Assembly: GCA_004295045.1 (NCBI GenBank)
Contig: SHND01000037.1
Span: 1-64,000, forward strand
Source: Chloroflexota bacterium
Lineage (GTDB): Bacteria; Chloroflexota; Anaerolineae; UBA4142; SHND01
Length of the DNA: 64,000 nt
Direction of reading: 5' to 3'
Part shown: one piece after another, positions 8,461 through 18,413 of the stretch
Layout of the letters: every line of letters begins with the position of its first letter
How positions within the stretch are numbered: position 1 is the first letter of the stretch
The notes under the pieces: generated by a model
Database searches by the model: none
What the model saw: the letters and a program-made list of their open reading frames with translations, nothing else
What the model was told of the DNA's origin: nothing
Program-made: the position numbers and the translations under genes

Positions 8461-9268
8461 GAAAACTCCCGCCGGTCAAAATCGGATCGGCAAAAATCTG
8501 AACGCGATCATGGCGATCGCGCATCGCGATTTTTTGAAACTGATTCGCGATCGGGGACGTCTGCTCTCGACATTTCTCTTTCCGCTGATCTTTATCGGTT
8601 TTCTCGGCGGCGGAATGCAAGCGACGTTCGGCAGTCCGAACGGCTATAGTTTTCTCACGTTCGTTTTTACCGGTGTGTTGGCGCAAACTCTCTGGCAATC
8701 TACGGCGACGGGAATTATTTCGCTGTTGGAAGACCGCCAAAATGATTTCAGTCAAGAAATTTTTGTTTCGCCGATTTCGCGCTACTCGATTGTCTTTGGA
8801 AAAATTTTCGGCGAAACGCTCGTCGCGCTGCCGCAAGCGATCGGCATTGTAGCGTTTGGACTGATTCTTGGCATTTCGATGACAGGCGCGCAAGCCGTTG
8901 GGTTGATGATCGCGTCGCTGATTGCGGCATTGTACGGCGGCGCGTTTGGAATGATGCTCTTGGGCGTGATGCCGAGTCGGCGCTCGGCTGACCAACTTTT
9001 TCCTTTTGTCTTTTTGCCGCAATTTTTTACCGCAGGCGTTTTTGTGCCGATTAACAATTTGCCGCTGCCGCTTGAAATTATTTCGCTCTTGTCGCCTTTG
9101 CGTTATGCGGTGGATTTGACGCGCGGTTTGTATTATTACGGCACCGTTGAAGCCGATTTTGTCGTCCTCTTTCCGATTTGGTTGAACATGGCAATTCTGA
9201 TATTTTCATTTATTGCTTTCATGATCATTGGCACAATTCTCTTTGTGCGCGCAGAACGGAATCGGTGA
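8426..9268 (+). CDS. ABC-2 type exporter, permease subunit
   Basis: The protein has 280 residues, with six hydrophobic segments after a basic N-terminal region. The segment LSPLRYAVDLTRG near residue 215 is the ABC-2 permease signature. It pairs with the overlapping upstream ATPase; the ATG at 8426 lies 35 bases inside that gene. An internal ATG at 8510 (MAIAHRDFLKLIRDRG) is an alternative start that would fit the family length equally well. The exported substrate is unknown. Confidence 0.88.
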   Translation: MTTISQDQTRTRKTPAGQNRIGKNLNAIMAIAHRDFLKLIRDRGRLLSTFLFPLIFIGFLGGGMQATFGSPNGYSFLTFVFTGVLAQTLWQSTATGIISLLEDRQNDFSQEIFVSPISRYSIVFGKIFGETLVALPQAIGIVAFGLILGISMTGAQAVGLMIASLIAALYGGAFGMMLLGVMPSRRSADQLFPFVFLPQFFTAGVFVPINNLPLPLEIISLLSPLRYAVDLTRGLYYYGTVEADFVVLFPIWLNMAILIFSFIAFMIIGTILFVRAERNR

Positions 9269-9314
9269 TAGTGCGGTAGTGCGATAGTGCGATTGTAACC
9301 AATGTGCAAGTAAT

Positions 9315-9653
9315 ATGAAAACTCCGTACGGCAAAGAATGTAAATTTTATTACGGCGATTACGTGCGCGGACGCGAGTCCGAAGAATGTCGCTTGATTGA
9401 CAACAATCCCGAATCAGAAAAATGGGTTCCCGCCCTGTGCCAAACCTGTCCCGTGCCGGACATTTTGTTGTCCAATCAGTGTCAACATCTCCACTTGTAC
9501 GGGCGCGTTGGCAAGACCCTTTTCGGACTTTCGAAAAAAGTGGAGGTCGAAGCATTTTGCGACCAACATTTCCTAGAGGTCAAAGAACCGCGCCTCGGCT
9601 GCGGACATTGCCACGAAATTGATTTGGAACAACTGGATGTGATTGAGAGATAA
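9315..9653 (+). CDS. Conserved Cys-rich small protein, probable zinc binding
   Basis: The 112-residue protein contains eight cysteines, including a CQTC pair near 42-45 and CGHC near 95-98, with single Cys near 9, 26, 56 and 82. The spacing suggests two metal sites. I recognise the general pattern (a short KTPYGKEC opening and a CGxCH close) as a conserved hypothetical protein but can name no function. It lies downstream of the ABC exporter, separated by a short AGTGCGATAGTGCG repeat, so it is probably not part of that unit. Confidence 0.7.
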   Translation: MKTPYGKECKFYYGDYVRGRESEECRLIDNNPESEKWVPALCQTCPVPDILLSNQCQHLHLYGRVGKTLFGLSKKVEVEAFCDQHFLEVKEPRLGCGHCHEIDLEQLDVIER

Positions 9654-9696
9654 AGACGCGCGCTCCGAATGATGTGAAACGAAAATTGTGTGATTC

Positions 9697-9768
9697 GTAG
9701 AGGCGAAGCATTTGGATTTGCAGCTCTCTATCGAGTCACAGACGCGTTGCCAAATGCTTCGCCCCTAC
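9697..9768. repeat. Inverted repeat, GGCGAAGCATTTGG type
   Basis: GTAGAGGCGAAGCATTTGG at 9697-9715 pairs with CCAAATGCTTCGCCCCTAC at 9750-9768, with one wobble in 19 bases. The element sits in the spacer before msrA. It has no U-tract, so it looks like a small mobile or dispersed palindrome and not a terminator. Confidence 0.75.
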
Positions 9769-9790
9769 AGTTTGGAAAGGAACAGAAAAA

Positions 9791-10351
9791 ATGAATAACG
9801 GACATTCCAGTCAAGACAAACTTCAAGTTGCCACGTTGGGCGGCGGTTGTTTTTGGTGCTTGGAAGCGATTTACAAGGATATTCAAGGCGTCTCCGCTGT
9901 GATTTCGGGATATGCGGGCGGACACACCAAGAATCCAACTTATGAACAAGTGTGTTCGCACATGACCGGGCACGCCGAAGTGGTCAATGTTACTTTTGAT
10001 CCGAACGTGATTTCGTACCAGGATATTCTCGACATCTTTTTCAGCATCCACGATCCGACGACGCTGAATCGGCAAGGCAATGATGTTGGCGATCAATATC
10101 GTTCTGCGATTTTCTACCACGACGCGGAACAAAAGCGCGTCGCGGAAGGGACCATCAAAGCATTGACCGAAGCGCACGCGTTTCACGATCCGATTGTGAC
10201 GCAAGTGGTCCCACTCGACGAGTTCTATCCGGCAGAAAACTATCATCAAGATTATTTCAAAAATAATCCGAATCAACCGTACTGTCGCTTTGTCGTCGCG
10301 CCAAAAGTGAACAAGTTTCGCAAGAGTCACGCCGACTTGATGAAAGTGTAA
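9791..10351 (+). CDS. msrA: Peptide-methionine (S)-S-oxide reductase MsrA
   Basis: The 186-residue enzyme reduces methionine-S-sulfoxide in proteins and free methionine, using thioredoxin as electron donor, in the cytoplasm. The catalytic motif GCFWC is at residues 19-23 (nucleophile Cys20). The conserved GYAGG, HAEVV and the YHQDYF segment near the C-terminus are all present. A GGAAAGGAACAG ribosome binding region precedes the ATG. A strong hairpin terminator follows directly. Confidence 0.96.
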   Translation: MNNGHSSQDKLQVATLGGGCFWCLEAIYKDIQGVSAVISGYAGGHTKNPTYEQVCSHMTGHAEVVNVTFDPNVISYQDILDIFFSIHDPTTLNRQGNDVGDQYRSAIFYHDAEQKRVAEGTIKALTEAHAFHDPIVTQVVPLDEFYPAENYHQDYFKNNPNQPYCRFVVAPKVNKFRKSHADLMKV

Positions 10352-10358
10352 GCAAGCC

Positions 10359-10411
10359 CTCACCCTTGCTTTCCTTTTCGTACCGGAAAGGAAGCAAGGG
10401 TGAGTTTTTTT
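10359..10411 (+). terminator. Rho-independent terminator after msrA, abutting the kinase start
   Basis: CTCACCCTTGCTT and AAGCAAGGGTGAG form a long stem, extended by TCCTTT/AAAGGA with one bulged base, and followed by seven T. The T run ends one base before the ATG of the next gene at 10413. There is therefore no room for a promoter or ribosome binding site between the terminator and that gene. Confidence 0.9.
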
Positions 10412-10412
10412 A

Positions 10413-11948
10413 ATGTCCGCTGTTTCCTTTGCTCAAGCGCAGTCGCCTTTTATTCTGGTGATTGACATTGGCACTTCGTCCCTGCGCGCAATGGTGTACG
10501 ATGGCAAGGCGCGTGAGGTGGAAAATTTTCGCGCGCGTCGAAAATATCAACCCGATAGCAGCGACGACGGCGGTTCGACCTTGGACCCGCGCGCGATGTT
10601 TGACGCCTTTACCGACGCGCTCGACGAAATCGTACGCGAATGCGAACTCGCCTCAAGTAAATTCGAATTCGCGGCGGTGGCTGCCTCTTCGCTGGCGTCG
10701 AATGTTCTCGCGCTCGACGCGCAAGGCGAACCGCTGACGCCCGCCTTTTTGTATGCGGATACGCGCAACAGTCACGCGGTAGAACAGTTGCAGGCGGCGT
10801 ATGATTGGCAGCCGATTTACGCGCGTACGGGATGTCCGCTGCACACGGCGTATTTGCCCGCGCGATTCCTATGGCTCCGCGAAACGCAGCCCGAAATATT
10901 CGCGCGCGCCGCGCATTATCTTGGCTTGCACGAATTTTTCCTGTCCAAGCTGTTCGGGAACACCGCTGTCTCGCTTTCGTTTGCGGCGTGGACAGGCATG
11001 TTGAATCACACGAGCTGTGATTGGGACGAACAAGCGCTGAACATTTCAGGAATTCATCGCACGCAACTTTCACAACTGTTTGCCGCAAACGAATCGTTAC
11101 GGGGATTGCGCGCAGAATATGCGGCGCGCTGGAAAATGCTCGCGGACGTTCCGTGGTACCCCGCGTTCGGCGACGGCGCGGTGGCGAATGTGGGCAGCGG
11201 CTGCGTGGATGAAACGCGCGTGGCTGTTACAGTTGGGACGAGTGGGGCGATGCGCGTGGTGATGGACGCGAACGCGGGGCTGGACAAACTGCCGCGCGGC
11301 TTGTGGATGTATCGTGTGGACGAAGAGGCGGGATTGTTGGGCGGTTCGCTGACGGACGGTGGAAGCATCTTTCAATATTTTGCGAATCTGCTCCAACTTA
11401 CGAAAGGCGAAATTCTCGAAAGCGAATTGGAAAGGATGCCGCCCGACGCGCATGGGCTAACGCTGCTGCCTTTTTTCGCGGGCGAACGAAGTCCGGGCTA
11501 TCATTCTGACGCACGTGCCGCCCTCATCGGTTGGAGATTGAGTACGTCTGCGGCAGACCTTTGGCGCGCGGCGCTCGAGGCGGTGGCATATCGTTTTGCG
11601 GCAATTTATGATTTGCTGCGCACTGCGGTCCCTGAACCGCGCGCAATAATTGCCAGCGGCGCGGCGTTATTGAATTCGCGCGTCTGGTGTCAAAATCTCG
11701 CCGATGTTTTGGGTGTGGCTGTCACCGCGTCGGGCGAAGACGAAGCGTCCGCGCGCGGCGCCGCGTTATTGGCGCTGCGTTCGTTAGCAGTTATTTCATC
11801 GTTTAATGAATTGCCCGCGTCGTTGGGCGAAACGTTCAAACCCAATCCCACGACGCGCGAAATCTATCAACGCGCGCGCAAACGCCAAGAATCGTTGTAT
11901 CATCTGCTATTGGAAAGCGAAAAGTATCACGTTCAAAGTCCAAAGTAG
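10413..11948 (+). CDS. gntK: FGGY-family carbohydrate kinase, probable gluconokinase
   Basis: This 511-residue protein has the FGGY layout. The phosphate-binding loop DIGTSSLRAMVYD is near residues 18-30, the second phosphate region VTVGTSGAMR is in the C-terminal half, and the adenosine motif IIASGAALLNSRVW is near 410-425. It phosphorylates a sugar or sugar acid with ATP. Gluconate is proposed as substrate because tal, gnd, zwf and opcA follow, and 6-phosphogluconate is the substrate of Gnd. Xylulose or another sugar cannot be excluded. The terminator hairpin directly before its ATG, with no Shine-Dalgarno, is odd. Confidence 0.85.
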   Translation: MSAVSFAQAQSPFILVIDIGTSSLRAMVYDGKAREVENFRARRKYQPDSSDDGGSTLDPRAMFDAFTDALDEIVRECELASSKFEFAAVAASSLASNVLALDAQGEPLTPAFLYADTRNSHAVEQLQAAYDWQPIYARTGCPLHTAYLPARFLWLRETQPEIFARAAHYLGLHEFFLSKLFGNTAVSLSFAAWTGMLNHTSCDWDEQALNISGIHRTQLSQLFAANESLRGLRAEYAARWKMLADVPWYPAFGDGAVANVGSGCVDETRVAVTVGTSGAMRVVMDANAGLDKLPRGLWMYRVDEEAGLLGGSLTDGGSIFQYFANLLQLTKGEILESELERMPPDAHGLTLLPFFAGERSPGYHSDARAALIGWRLSTSAADLWRAALEAVAYRFAAIYDLLRTAVPEPRAIIASGAALLNSRVWCQNLADVLGVAVTASGEDEASARGAALLALRSLAVISSFNELPASLGETFKPNPTTREIYQRARKRQESLYHLLLESEKYHVQSPK

Positions 11949-12012
11949 AGTCGCAATTCACTTTTAGCTTTTGACTTGAACTTTTTACTTTCAACCTGCA
12001 TTCGGAGGAATC

Positions 12013-13158
12013 ATGTCTACAAATGGTCACAATCCACTTTTCGATCTGCTCAAGCAAGGGCAATCGGTGTGGCTCGACAGCATTCAACGCCGCCAAATTC
12101 AATCGGGCGAATTAAAGCACTTGATTGAAACAATGGCGCTGCGCGGCGAAACATCCAACCCAAGCATTTTTGAAAAGGCGATTGTCGGCAGCAGCGATTA
12201 CGATAAAGAGATTCAAGAACTCGCAGCGCAGGGGCGCGACACGCTGGCAATTTATGAAAAGCTCACGACGGACGATGTGCGCTCGGCGTGCGATGTGTTT
12301 CGTCCAGTGTACGAAGAATCGGACGGCGGCGACGGTTTTGTCAGCATCGAGGTGTCGCCGCGTCTGGCGCACGACACGCAAGGGACGATTGAGGAAGCGA
12401 AACGTTTGTGGAAAACAGTAGACCGCCCGAATCTGATGGTGAAAATTCCCGGCACGAAAGAAGGGGTGCCTGCCATCGAGCAATCGTTGTACGATGGTTT
12501 GAATATCAACATCACGCTGCTGTTTGCTGTGCAGGCATATCAAGATGTCGCGTGGGCGTACGTGCGCGCGTTGGAACGGCGCGCGGCAGAGGGCAAAGCC
12601 GTACAACGCATTGCCTCTGTCGCAAGTTTTTTTGTGAGCCGCATTGATACGCTCGCCGATAAATTATTGAGTGATGCCGCGCAAGGCGAAAAGAATTCAC
12701 AGCGCTTTGAGGAACTGAAAGATTTGCAGGGCAAACTCGCGGTGGCGAATGCGCAGATCGCGTACGAACATTTCAAGCAGATTTTTTCCGGTGACCGCTG
12801 GCTCGCGCTGCAAGCAAAAGGCGCACGCATTCAGCGTCCGCTGTGGGCGTCCACCTCGACCAAAAACCCTTTGTATCGAGATGTGATGTACGTGGAAACG
12901 TTGATTGGACCGCATACAGTCAACACCATGCCGATGGAGACGATCAATGCATTCGCCGATCACGGCGTTGTCGCGCGCACGGTTGACGCAAATCCGGAAG
13001 CCGCGCACGAAATTGTAAAACGCTTTGAAGCGGCAGGATTTTCACTCGACGCGGTGACAGCCCAAGTTTTGGAAGAAGGCGTCGTGAAATTTGATGAAGC
13101 GTTCAATCAGTTGTTGGCGGGAATTGAAAAAAAGAAAAAAGAAATGCAAAAGGCATGA
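12013..13158 (+). CDS. tal: Transaldolase
   Basis: The 381-residue enzyme moves a dihydroxyacetone unit between sedoheptulose 7-phosphate and glyceraldehyde 3-phosphate in the non-oxidative pentose phosphate pathway. The Schiff-base lysine is in the MVKIPGT motif (Lys144). TSNPSIFEKAI near residues 47-57 and RPLWASTSTKNP in the C-terminal half are typical of the longer actinobacterial/cyanobacterial Tal class. GGAGGAATC precedes the ATG by an ideal distance. The gene lies between gluconokinase and gnd. Confidence 0.95.
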   Translation: MSTNGHNPLFDLLKQGQSVWLDSIQRRQIQSGELKHLIETMALRGETSNPSIFEKAIVGSSDYDKEIQELAAQGRDTLAIYEKLTTDDVRSACDVFRPVYEESDGGDGFVSIEVSPRLAHDTQGTIEEAKRLWKTVDRPNLMVKIPGTKEGVPAIEQSLYDGLNINITLLFAVQAYQDVAWAYVRALERRAAEGKAVQRIASVASFFVSRIDTLADKLLSDAAQGEKNSQRFEELKDLQGKLAVANAQIAYEHFKQIFSGDRWLALQAKGARIQRPLWASTSTKNPLYRDVMYVETLIGPHTVNTMPMETINAFADHGVVARTVDANPEAAHEIVKRFEAAGFSLDAVTAQVLEEGVVKFDEAFNQLLAGIEKKKKEMQKA

Positions 13159-13245
13159 TGCACAATGCACAATGAATGACCAAACGCTGGAATCGTACGC
13201 GATTCAAAATCACCTAATCACCAAATCTCTAATCTCCAAAGGAGT
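13158..13245. repeat. Low-complexity spacer with GCACAATGCACAATG and CCTAATCACC words
   Basis: The 92-base spacer between tal and gnd contains GCACAATGCACAATG followed by CACCTAATCACCAAATCTCTAATCTCC. The reverse complements of both words (CATTGTGCATTGTGC and GGTGATTAGG) occur in the meaB spacer at 39640-39766. The end of this spacer, CCAAAGGAG, serves as the gnd ribosome binding site. Confidence 0.6.
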
Positions 13246-13250
13246 TTTTA

Positions 13251-14156
<906 letters not shown>

Positions 14157-14244
14157 CGTTACTTATCCGTTTTTTCGAGCCGTCATTTTGAGCCATCGGA
14201 TTTTATTCGATGCCGAGATCGCGAAAGGGATTTGGAGACGAAAA

Positions 14245-14691
14245 ATGACAGATGTGCAAATGACCGCCGGGGTTGTGCCGGGAGACCAATTCGAAACCAT
14301 CCGTTATCCTGACGACGAGATTCGCCTCCGTGTCACTGACGGCGGAAACGTTCAGGTGATTGAATATATTTCGACCGACCGCGAAGGTCCGCCGCCCCAT
14401 TCGCATCAATGGCATGAAGTCGAAATAGTGGTCGAAGGCACCGTCGAGTTTTATGTGAATGGAGTGTGGACGCGCGGAGGACCCGGGACGGTGCAAATGC
14501 TGCCCGCCGGAGCGACTCATTCGGTGCGCATTCCCGAAGGCATGGCAAAACTTTTGTACGTCACCATCGGTCCACCGTATGATGGACTGGCGCGTGAACT
14601 TGCGGCGCTCTATGCAAGCGGCAACGTAACGTCAACGGGTGTTGTCGAAATTGCTCATCGTCACGGACTCAAACTCGAGGGCGAAACCTAA
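14245..14691 (+). CDS. Cupin-domain protein
   Basis: The 148-residue protein has a single cupin barrel. It shows the metal-binding pattern PPPHSHQWHEVEIVVEGTVEFYVNG followed by the second cupin motif PAGATHSVRIPEG. Start choice: the ATG at 14245 has GGAG seven bases upstream, whereas the upstream TTG at 14188 has no ribosome binding site. The position between gnd and zwf suggests a small sugar-related isomerase or regulatory role, but the substrate is unknown. Confidence 0.8.
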   Translation: MTDVQMTAGVVPGDQFETIRYPDDEIRLRVTDGGNVQVIEYISTDREGPPPHSHQWHEVEIVVEGTVEFYVNGVWTRGGPGTVQMLPAGATHSVRIPEGMAKLLYVTIGPPYDGLARELAALYASGNVTSTGVVEIAHRHGLKLEGET

Positions 14692-14706
14692 AGCGATTAG
14701 AGGAAT

Positions 14707-16248
14707 ATGAACATGCTCGAAACTCGAACGGTATTGAATCCCCTCCGCGAAGGTATGCGCGTCGCGCGCGCCCCCGAACCGACTTCGATTATTATTTTCG
14801 GCGCGACGGGCGACCTGACGCGGCGCAAACTCGTACCCGCATTGTACAATCTCGCCTGCGACAATTACATGCCGCCGGTGTACGATATTGTTGGCTTTGC
14901 GCGCAAGCCGCGCAGTGATGCGGATATCCGCGACGAATACAAAAAGGCGGTGACAGAATTTTCGCGGCAAAAAATTCAAGAGCAAGTGTGGGACTCATTT
15001 TCGCAAAACATTTTTTACATCCAGTCGAATCTGGATGATTTGGACGGATACAAAAAACTCAAGCAGGAATTGGAGCGGATGGATCAAGAACGCGGCACGG
15101 CAGGCAATCGGTTGTTTTATCTTGCCGTGCCGCCCGAATTGATGCCGGAGATTGTCAAGTTCCTTGGCGCATCCGAACTGAATCACAGCGCGGGGTATAC
15201 GCGCATCATTCTGGAAAAACCGTTCGGGAGCGATCTCGACTCGGCGGTGGAACTGAACCATCTGCTCCATCAAGTCTTTGACGAATCACAGATTTATCGG
15301 ATTGATCACTATCTCGGCAAGGAAGCGGTCCAGAATATCTTTGTGTTCCGTTTTGCGAATGGGATTATTGAACCGATTTGGAATCGCACGTTTATCAACA
15401 ATGTGCAAATCACTGTCGCCGAAACCGTTGGCGTCGAAGAACGCGGCGAATATTACGATCACGCCGGCGCGCTGCGCGATATAATTCAAAATCATGGCTT
15501 GCAACTGCTGGCGGTAACGACGATGGAGCCGCCCACAATGTTTACGCCGCAAGATGTGCGGAATCAAAAAGCAGAGGTCTTGCGTTCGATTCGTCCGCAA
15601 AGTTTTCAAGAGATTTGTGATTGGACGGTGCGCGGGCAGTACGGCGCGGGCGCAATCGGCGGAATCCAGGTGCCGGGGTATCGCACCGAGCCGAAAGTGA
15701 ACGCGGAATCAACAACCGCAACGTACGTGGCTTTGAAACTTTATATTGAAAATTGGCGTTGGGCGGGCGTGCCATTTTATTTGCGGACAGGGAAACGCCT
15801 GCCGAAACGCTACACCGAAATTGCCGTCGAATTCAATTTGCCGCCGCTGATGCTCTTTAGCAAAGAAGGCACAGATCATTTAGAGCCCAATTCACTCGTG
15901 TTCACCATCCAGCCCGACGAAGGCATCTCGCTCAAGTTTGAGAGCAAAATTCCGGGGCAAGAAAATCGCCTCCGTCCCGTCAACATGGATTTTCGTTACA
16001 ACAGTTCGTTCGGCGTAGCCGCGCCGGAAGCGTACGAACGTTTGCTGCTCGATGCGATGCTCGGCGATCCGATGCTGTTCACACGATACGACGAAGTGGA
16101 AGCGCAGTGGGCGTTCATTACGCCGATTCTTGAAGCGTGGAAACAAATTCCGCCGCCGCAATTTCCAAATTACGAATCGGGGACGTGGGGTCCCAAAGCG
16201 GCGGACGAGTTCCTCCAGCGCGATGGGCGCAAATGGCGGCGCTTGTAA
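14707..16248 (+). CDS. zwf: Glucose-6-phosphate 1-dehydrogenase
   Basis: The 513-residue enzyme oxidises glucose 6-phosphate to 6-phosphogluconolactone with NADP+, the entry of the oxidative pentose phosphate pathway. The coenzyme motif FGATGDLTRRK is at residues 31-41. The active-site segment RIDHYLGKE is near residue 200. The length is typical. It follows the cupin gene by 15 bases with AGAGGA before the ATG, and precedes opcA, whose product assembles or activates Zwf in cyanobacteria. Confidence 0.97.
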   Translation: MNMLETRTVLNPLREGMRVARAPEPTSIIIFGATGDLTRRKLVPALYNLACDNYMPPVYDIVGFARKPRSDADIRDEYKKAVTEFSRQKIQEQVWDSFSQNIFYIQSNLDDLDGYKKLKQELERMDQERGTAGNRLFYLAVPPELMPEIVKFLGASELNHSAGYTRIILEKPFGSDLDSAVELNHLLHQVFDESQIYRIDHYLGKEAVQNIFVFRFANGIIEPIWNRTFINNVQITVAETVGVEERGEYYDHAGALRDIIQNHGLQLLAVTTMEPPTMFTPQDVRNQKAEVLRSIRPQSFQEICDWTVRGQYGAGAIGGIQVPGYRTEPKVNAESTTATYVALKLYIENWRWAGVPFYLRTGKRLPKRYTEIAVEFNLPPLMLFSKEGTDHLEPNSLVFTIQPDEGISLKFESKIPGQENRLRPVNMDFRYNSSFGVAAPEAYERLLLDAMLGDPMLFTRYDEVEAQWAFITPILEAWKQIPPPQFPNYESGTWGPKAADEFLQRDGRKWRRL

Positions 16249-16249
16249 C

Positions 16250-16420
16250 GATTTATGATTTTGGATTTTTGATTTATGATTTTGAAAATGGTTTGGTGTT
16301 GAAATCATAGATCGAGAATCGTGAATCACTCACCTTACGCATTTCATTTCGAATGTAGTGAGAAATCTCGGTTTTGACAAGAGCGATTTCTCTCAAATAC
16401 GGCTCGAAATGACAATACTG
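16250..16420. repeat. Spacer with TTTATGATTTTGGATTTTT repeats and a GAGAAATC inverted repeat
   Basis: Directly after zwf, GATTTATGATTTT occurs twice separated by GGATTTTT. This is the same word family as the hairpin at 63550-63589 and the sequence at 45010-45045. Further on, GTGAGAAATC (16359-16368) and GATTTCTCTC form an inverted repeat inside the region where upstream opcA start codons would lie. The element therefore probably precedes the real opcA start. Confidence 0.6.
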
Positions 16421-16426
16421 CGTAGC

Positions 16427-17590
16427 ATGAGTGAATCAAACACAATGGCAGAGATGTTCCACCCCCCCCCGCATGTCGTTCCACTGAAAAAAGTGGAGGA
16501 CGAATTGAGCGCGTTGCGGACGAGTGCGAGCGCGGACAATGTGCCGAGTTTGCGCGCGTGTACGCTCACCCTCGTCGTTCTTTGCGATAAGAACGAAGAC
16601 CCTGCCGACCTTGAAGCATTAGTCGCGCAAATCGTCGAATCGCATCCTGCACGCGTGATTCTCATCGCGCAGCATGATCCCGAAGCAGGGGCATGGCTGG
16701 AAACACGCGTCTCTTCGTATCTTTCAGGGAATGGCGGTCTACGTCGGCTGTTGGGCGAAGAGATCATGTTTTATCCGCGCGGCACGCAATACGATTCATT
16801 GCCCAGTGCGATTTTGGGTTTGCGCGTCAGCGGTCTGCCCTTTATCTTGTATTGGCGCGGGCAGCCCGATTTGGATGATCATTTGTTTCGCGCGCTCGTG
16901 CAGGAATGTGATCAAATTCTTTTCGATTCGCAGCATTTCACTGCGCGCGCCGAACGCATCAACAACACCATTGCGCGCTTGCGTCTCAATTTTCCTAACG
17001 TTTCCTTTGGCGATGTGAATTGGCAGCGTATTCGACCGTGGCGCGAATTTGTGGCGCAATTTTTTGACGATCCTGCAAACTTGGCGTACCTCGACAAGAT
17101 TACGCGTGTGGCGATTGACTTTTCGGTTGGGTTCGGCGGGAATCAAAGCGCGGCGATCTTGATGATGGCGTGGCTGGCGAGTTCGCTTGGCTGGCGCGTG
17201 GTGCACGGTTCGTACCAGCGTGACGGCTTGAAGCGCGTCGCGCGTTTTGAACAAAAACAGTACGGCGCCGCCAGCAGGCACGAAATTGAAGTAATCATCA
17301 ATGTGCTGGAGCAAGAAGATTGTATGCCGGGGGAATTGACCGGAGTGCGTATTGAAACTTCCGATGACCTGCCCGAAGCGATTTTTCAAGCCAAGCGCGC
17401 CGTCGGTGGTTTTGTGGATGTGCGCGAATTGACGCTCAATCGTTATTCGGAGCGTTGTCTGGTATTGAACATTCCGCAAGAAAGCAGCGTCATCACGGCG
17501 GAACTGGACGCGCCGCGCCGCGATCGCAATTATCATCGCGCATTGGAATTGCTCGACGCGTTGATGTCACAAAACGCAGAGAGTAGATAG
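16427..17590 (+). CDS. opcA: OpcA-type glucose-6-phosphate dehydrogenase assembly protein
   Basis: The protein has about 387 residues from the ATG at 16427; ATGs at 16409 and 16445 are alternatives. OpcA-type features include a central segment with PRGTQYDSLPSAILGLRVSG..FILYWRGQP, followed by WLASSLGW near the middle. In cyanobacteria OpcA promotes assembly and redox control of Zwf; no catalytic activity is known. Its place directly behind zwf supports the same role here. No clear ribosome binding site is seen for any start, so the N-terminus is uncertain. Confidence 0.82.
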   Translation: MSESNTMAEMFHPPPHVVPLKKVEDELSALRTSASADNVPSLRACTLTLVVLCDKNEDPADLEALVAQIVESHPARVILIAQHDPEAGAWLETRVSSYLSGNGGLRRLLGEEIMFYPRGTQYDSLPSAILGLRVSGLPFILYWRGQPDLDDHLFRALVQECDQILFDSQHFTARAERINNTIARLRLNFPNVSFGDVNWQRIRPWREFVAQFFDDPANLAYLDKITRVAIDFSVGFGGNQSAAILMMAWLASSLGWRVVHGSYQRDGLKRVARFEQKQYGAASRHEIEVIINVLEQEDCMPGELTGVRIETSDDLPEAIFQAKRAVGGFVDVRELTLNRYSERCLVLNIPQESSVITAELDAPRRDRNYHRALELLDALMSQNAESR

Positions 17591-17700
17591 CAAATGGCAG
17601 ATGGCAGATGGCGTAGCGCAGATGGCGTAGCGCAGATGGCGTAGCGCAAATCACAAATCGCAAATCGCCTAATCACCCAATCACCCAATCACCAAATTTC
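17591..17700. repeat. Degenerate tandem words GCAGATGGCGTAGC and CAATCACC
   Basis: The spacer after opcA consists of ATGGCAGATGGC and GCAGATGGCGTAGCG units repeated three to four times, then CAAATCGCAAATCGCC, then CACCCAATCACCCAATCACC. The last unit is the reverse complement of GGTGATTGGGTG found at 39640-39710. No open reading frame or terminator is seen. Confidence 0.7.
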
Positions 17701-17703
17701 CCT

Positions 17704-18411
17704 ATGGCTCTCACCAACAAAGTCGCCGTTGTCATCGGCGCAACCGGACAACTCGGACCTGCGATTGCTAAAGCTTTTGCGCACGAAGGGGCAAGACTCG
17801 TCCTTGTCAGTACTCATCAGGAAGCGCTCGAAGGACTGCAAAAAGAATTGGGCTTTCGCGATACGCGCGTGATGATTCACGTTGCCGATGCGATGGACGA
17901 AGCGTCAATGCAAGAGCTCGCGGACGCGGTGGCTGCAAAATTTGGGCGCGCCGATATTTTGCTCCATATCACCGGTGGGTATCACGGCGGCACGCTGGGC
18001 GAGACGACAAACAAAGTTTGGGATTTTATGCTCAATCTCAACTTGCGGACCGCTGTGAATGCGATTCGCGCTTTTCTCCCTTTGCTCACCGCAAATCGTT
18101 GGGGACGTATTCTCACGATCTCTTCGGGAATCACGCAAGCGCCTCCGCCGAACGTCGCGGCGTATGTTACCGCCAAAGCCGCGCTCGAAACGATGACGCT
18201 CGCTGTCGCGCAAGAGGTCAAAGAAAACGGTGTGACGGCGAATGTGGTTTTGATTCGCGCGCTCGATACGCCTGCTGAACGCGCAGAGCAGCCCAATAAA
18301 AAAACGGGCTGGGTGAAACCGGAAGATGTCGCGGCGACGCTTTTGTTTTTGTGTTCAGAGGAAGGCGGCGCGATCACGGGCGCGCGGATTCCGGTGTACG
18401 GCGGAAGTTGA
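17704..18411 (+). CDS. SDR-family oxidoreductase
   Basis: The 235-residue protein is a classical short-chain dehydrogenase. Its cofactor motif is the variant GATGQLGPAI at residues 13-22. The catalytic Ser lies in TISSGI, and Tyr and Lys in YVTAKAALE near 158-162. The C-terminal segment GARIPVYGGS fits the family. The G-x-T-G-x-x-G variant of the TGxxxGxG loop suggests a divergent subgroup. The substrate is unknown. The HXXEE gene follows after a two-base gap. Confidence 0.85.
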   Translation: MALTNKVAVVIGATGQLGPAIAKAFAHEGARLVLVSTHQEALEGLQKELGFRDTRVMIHVADAMDEASMQELADAVAAKFGRADILLHITGGYHGGTLGETTNKVWDFMLNLNLRTAVNAIRAFLPLLTANRWGRILTISSGITQAPPPNVAAYVTAKAALETMTLAVAQEVKENGVTANVVLIRALDTPAERAEQPNKKTGWVKPEDVAATLLFLCSEEGGAITGARIPVYGGS

Positions 18412-18413
18412 GT

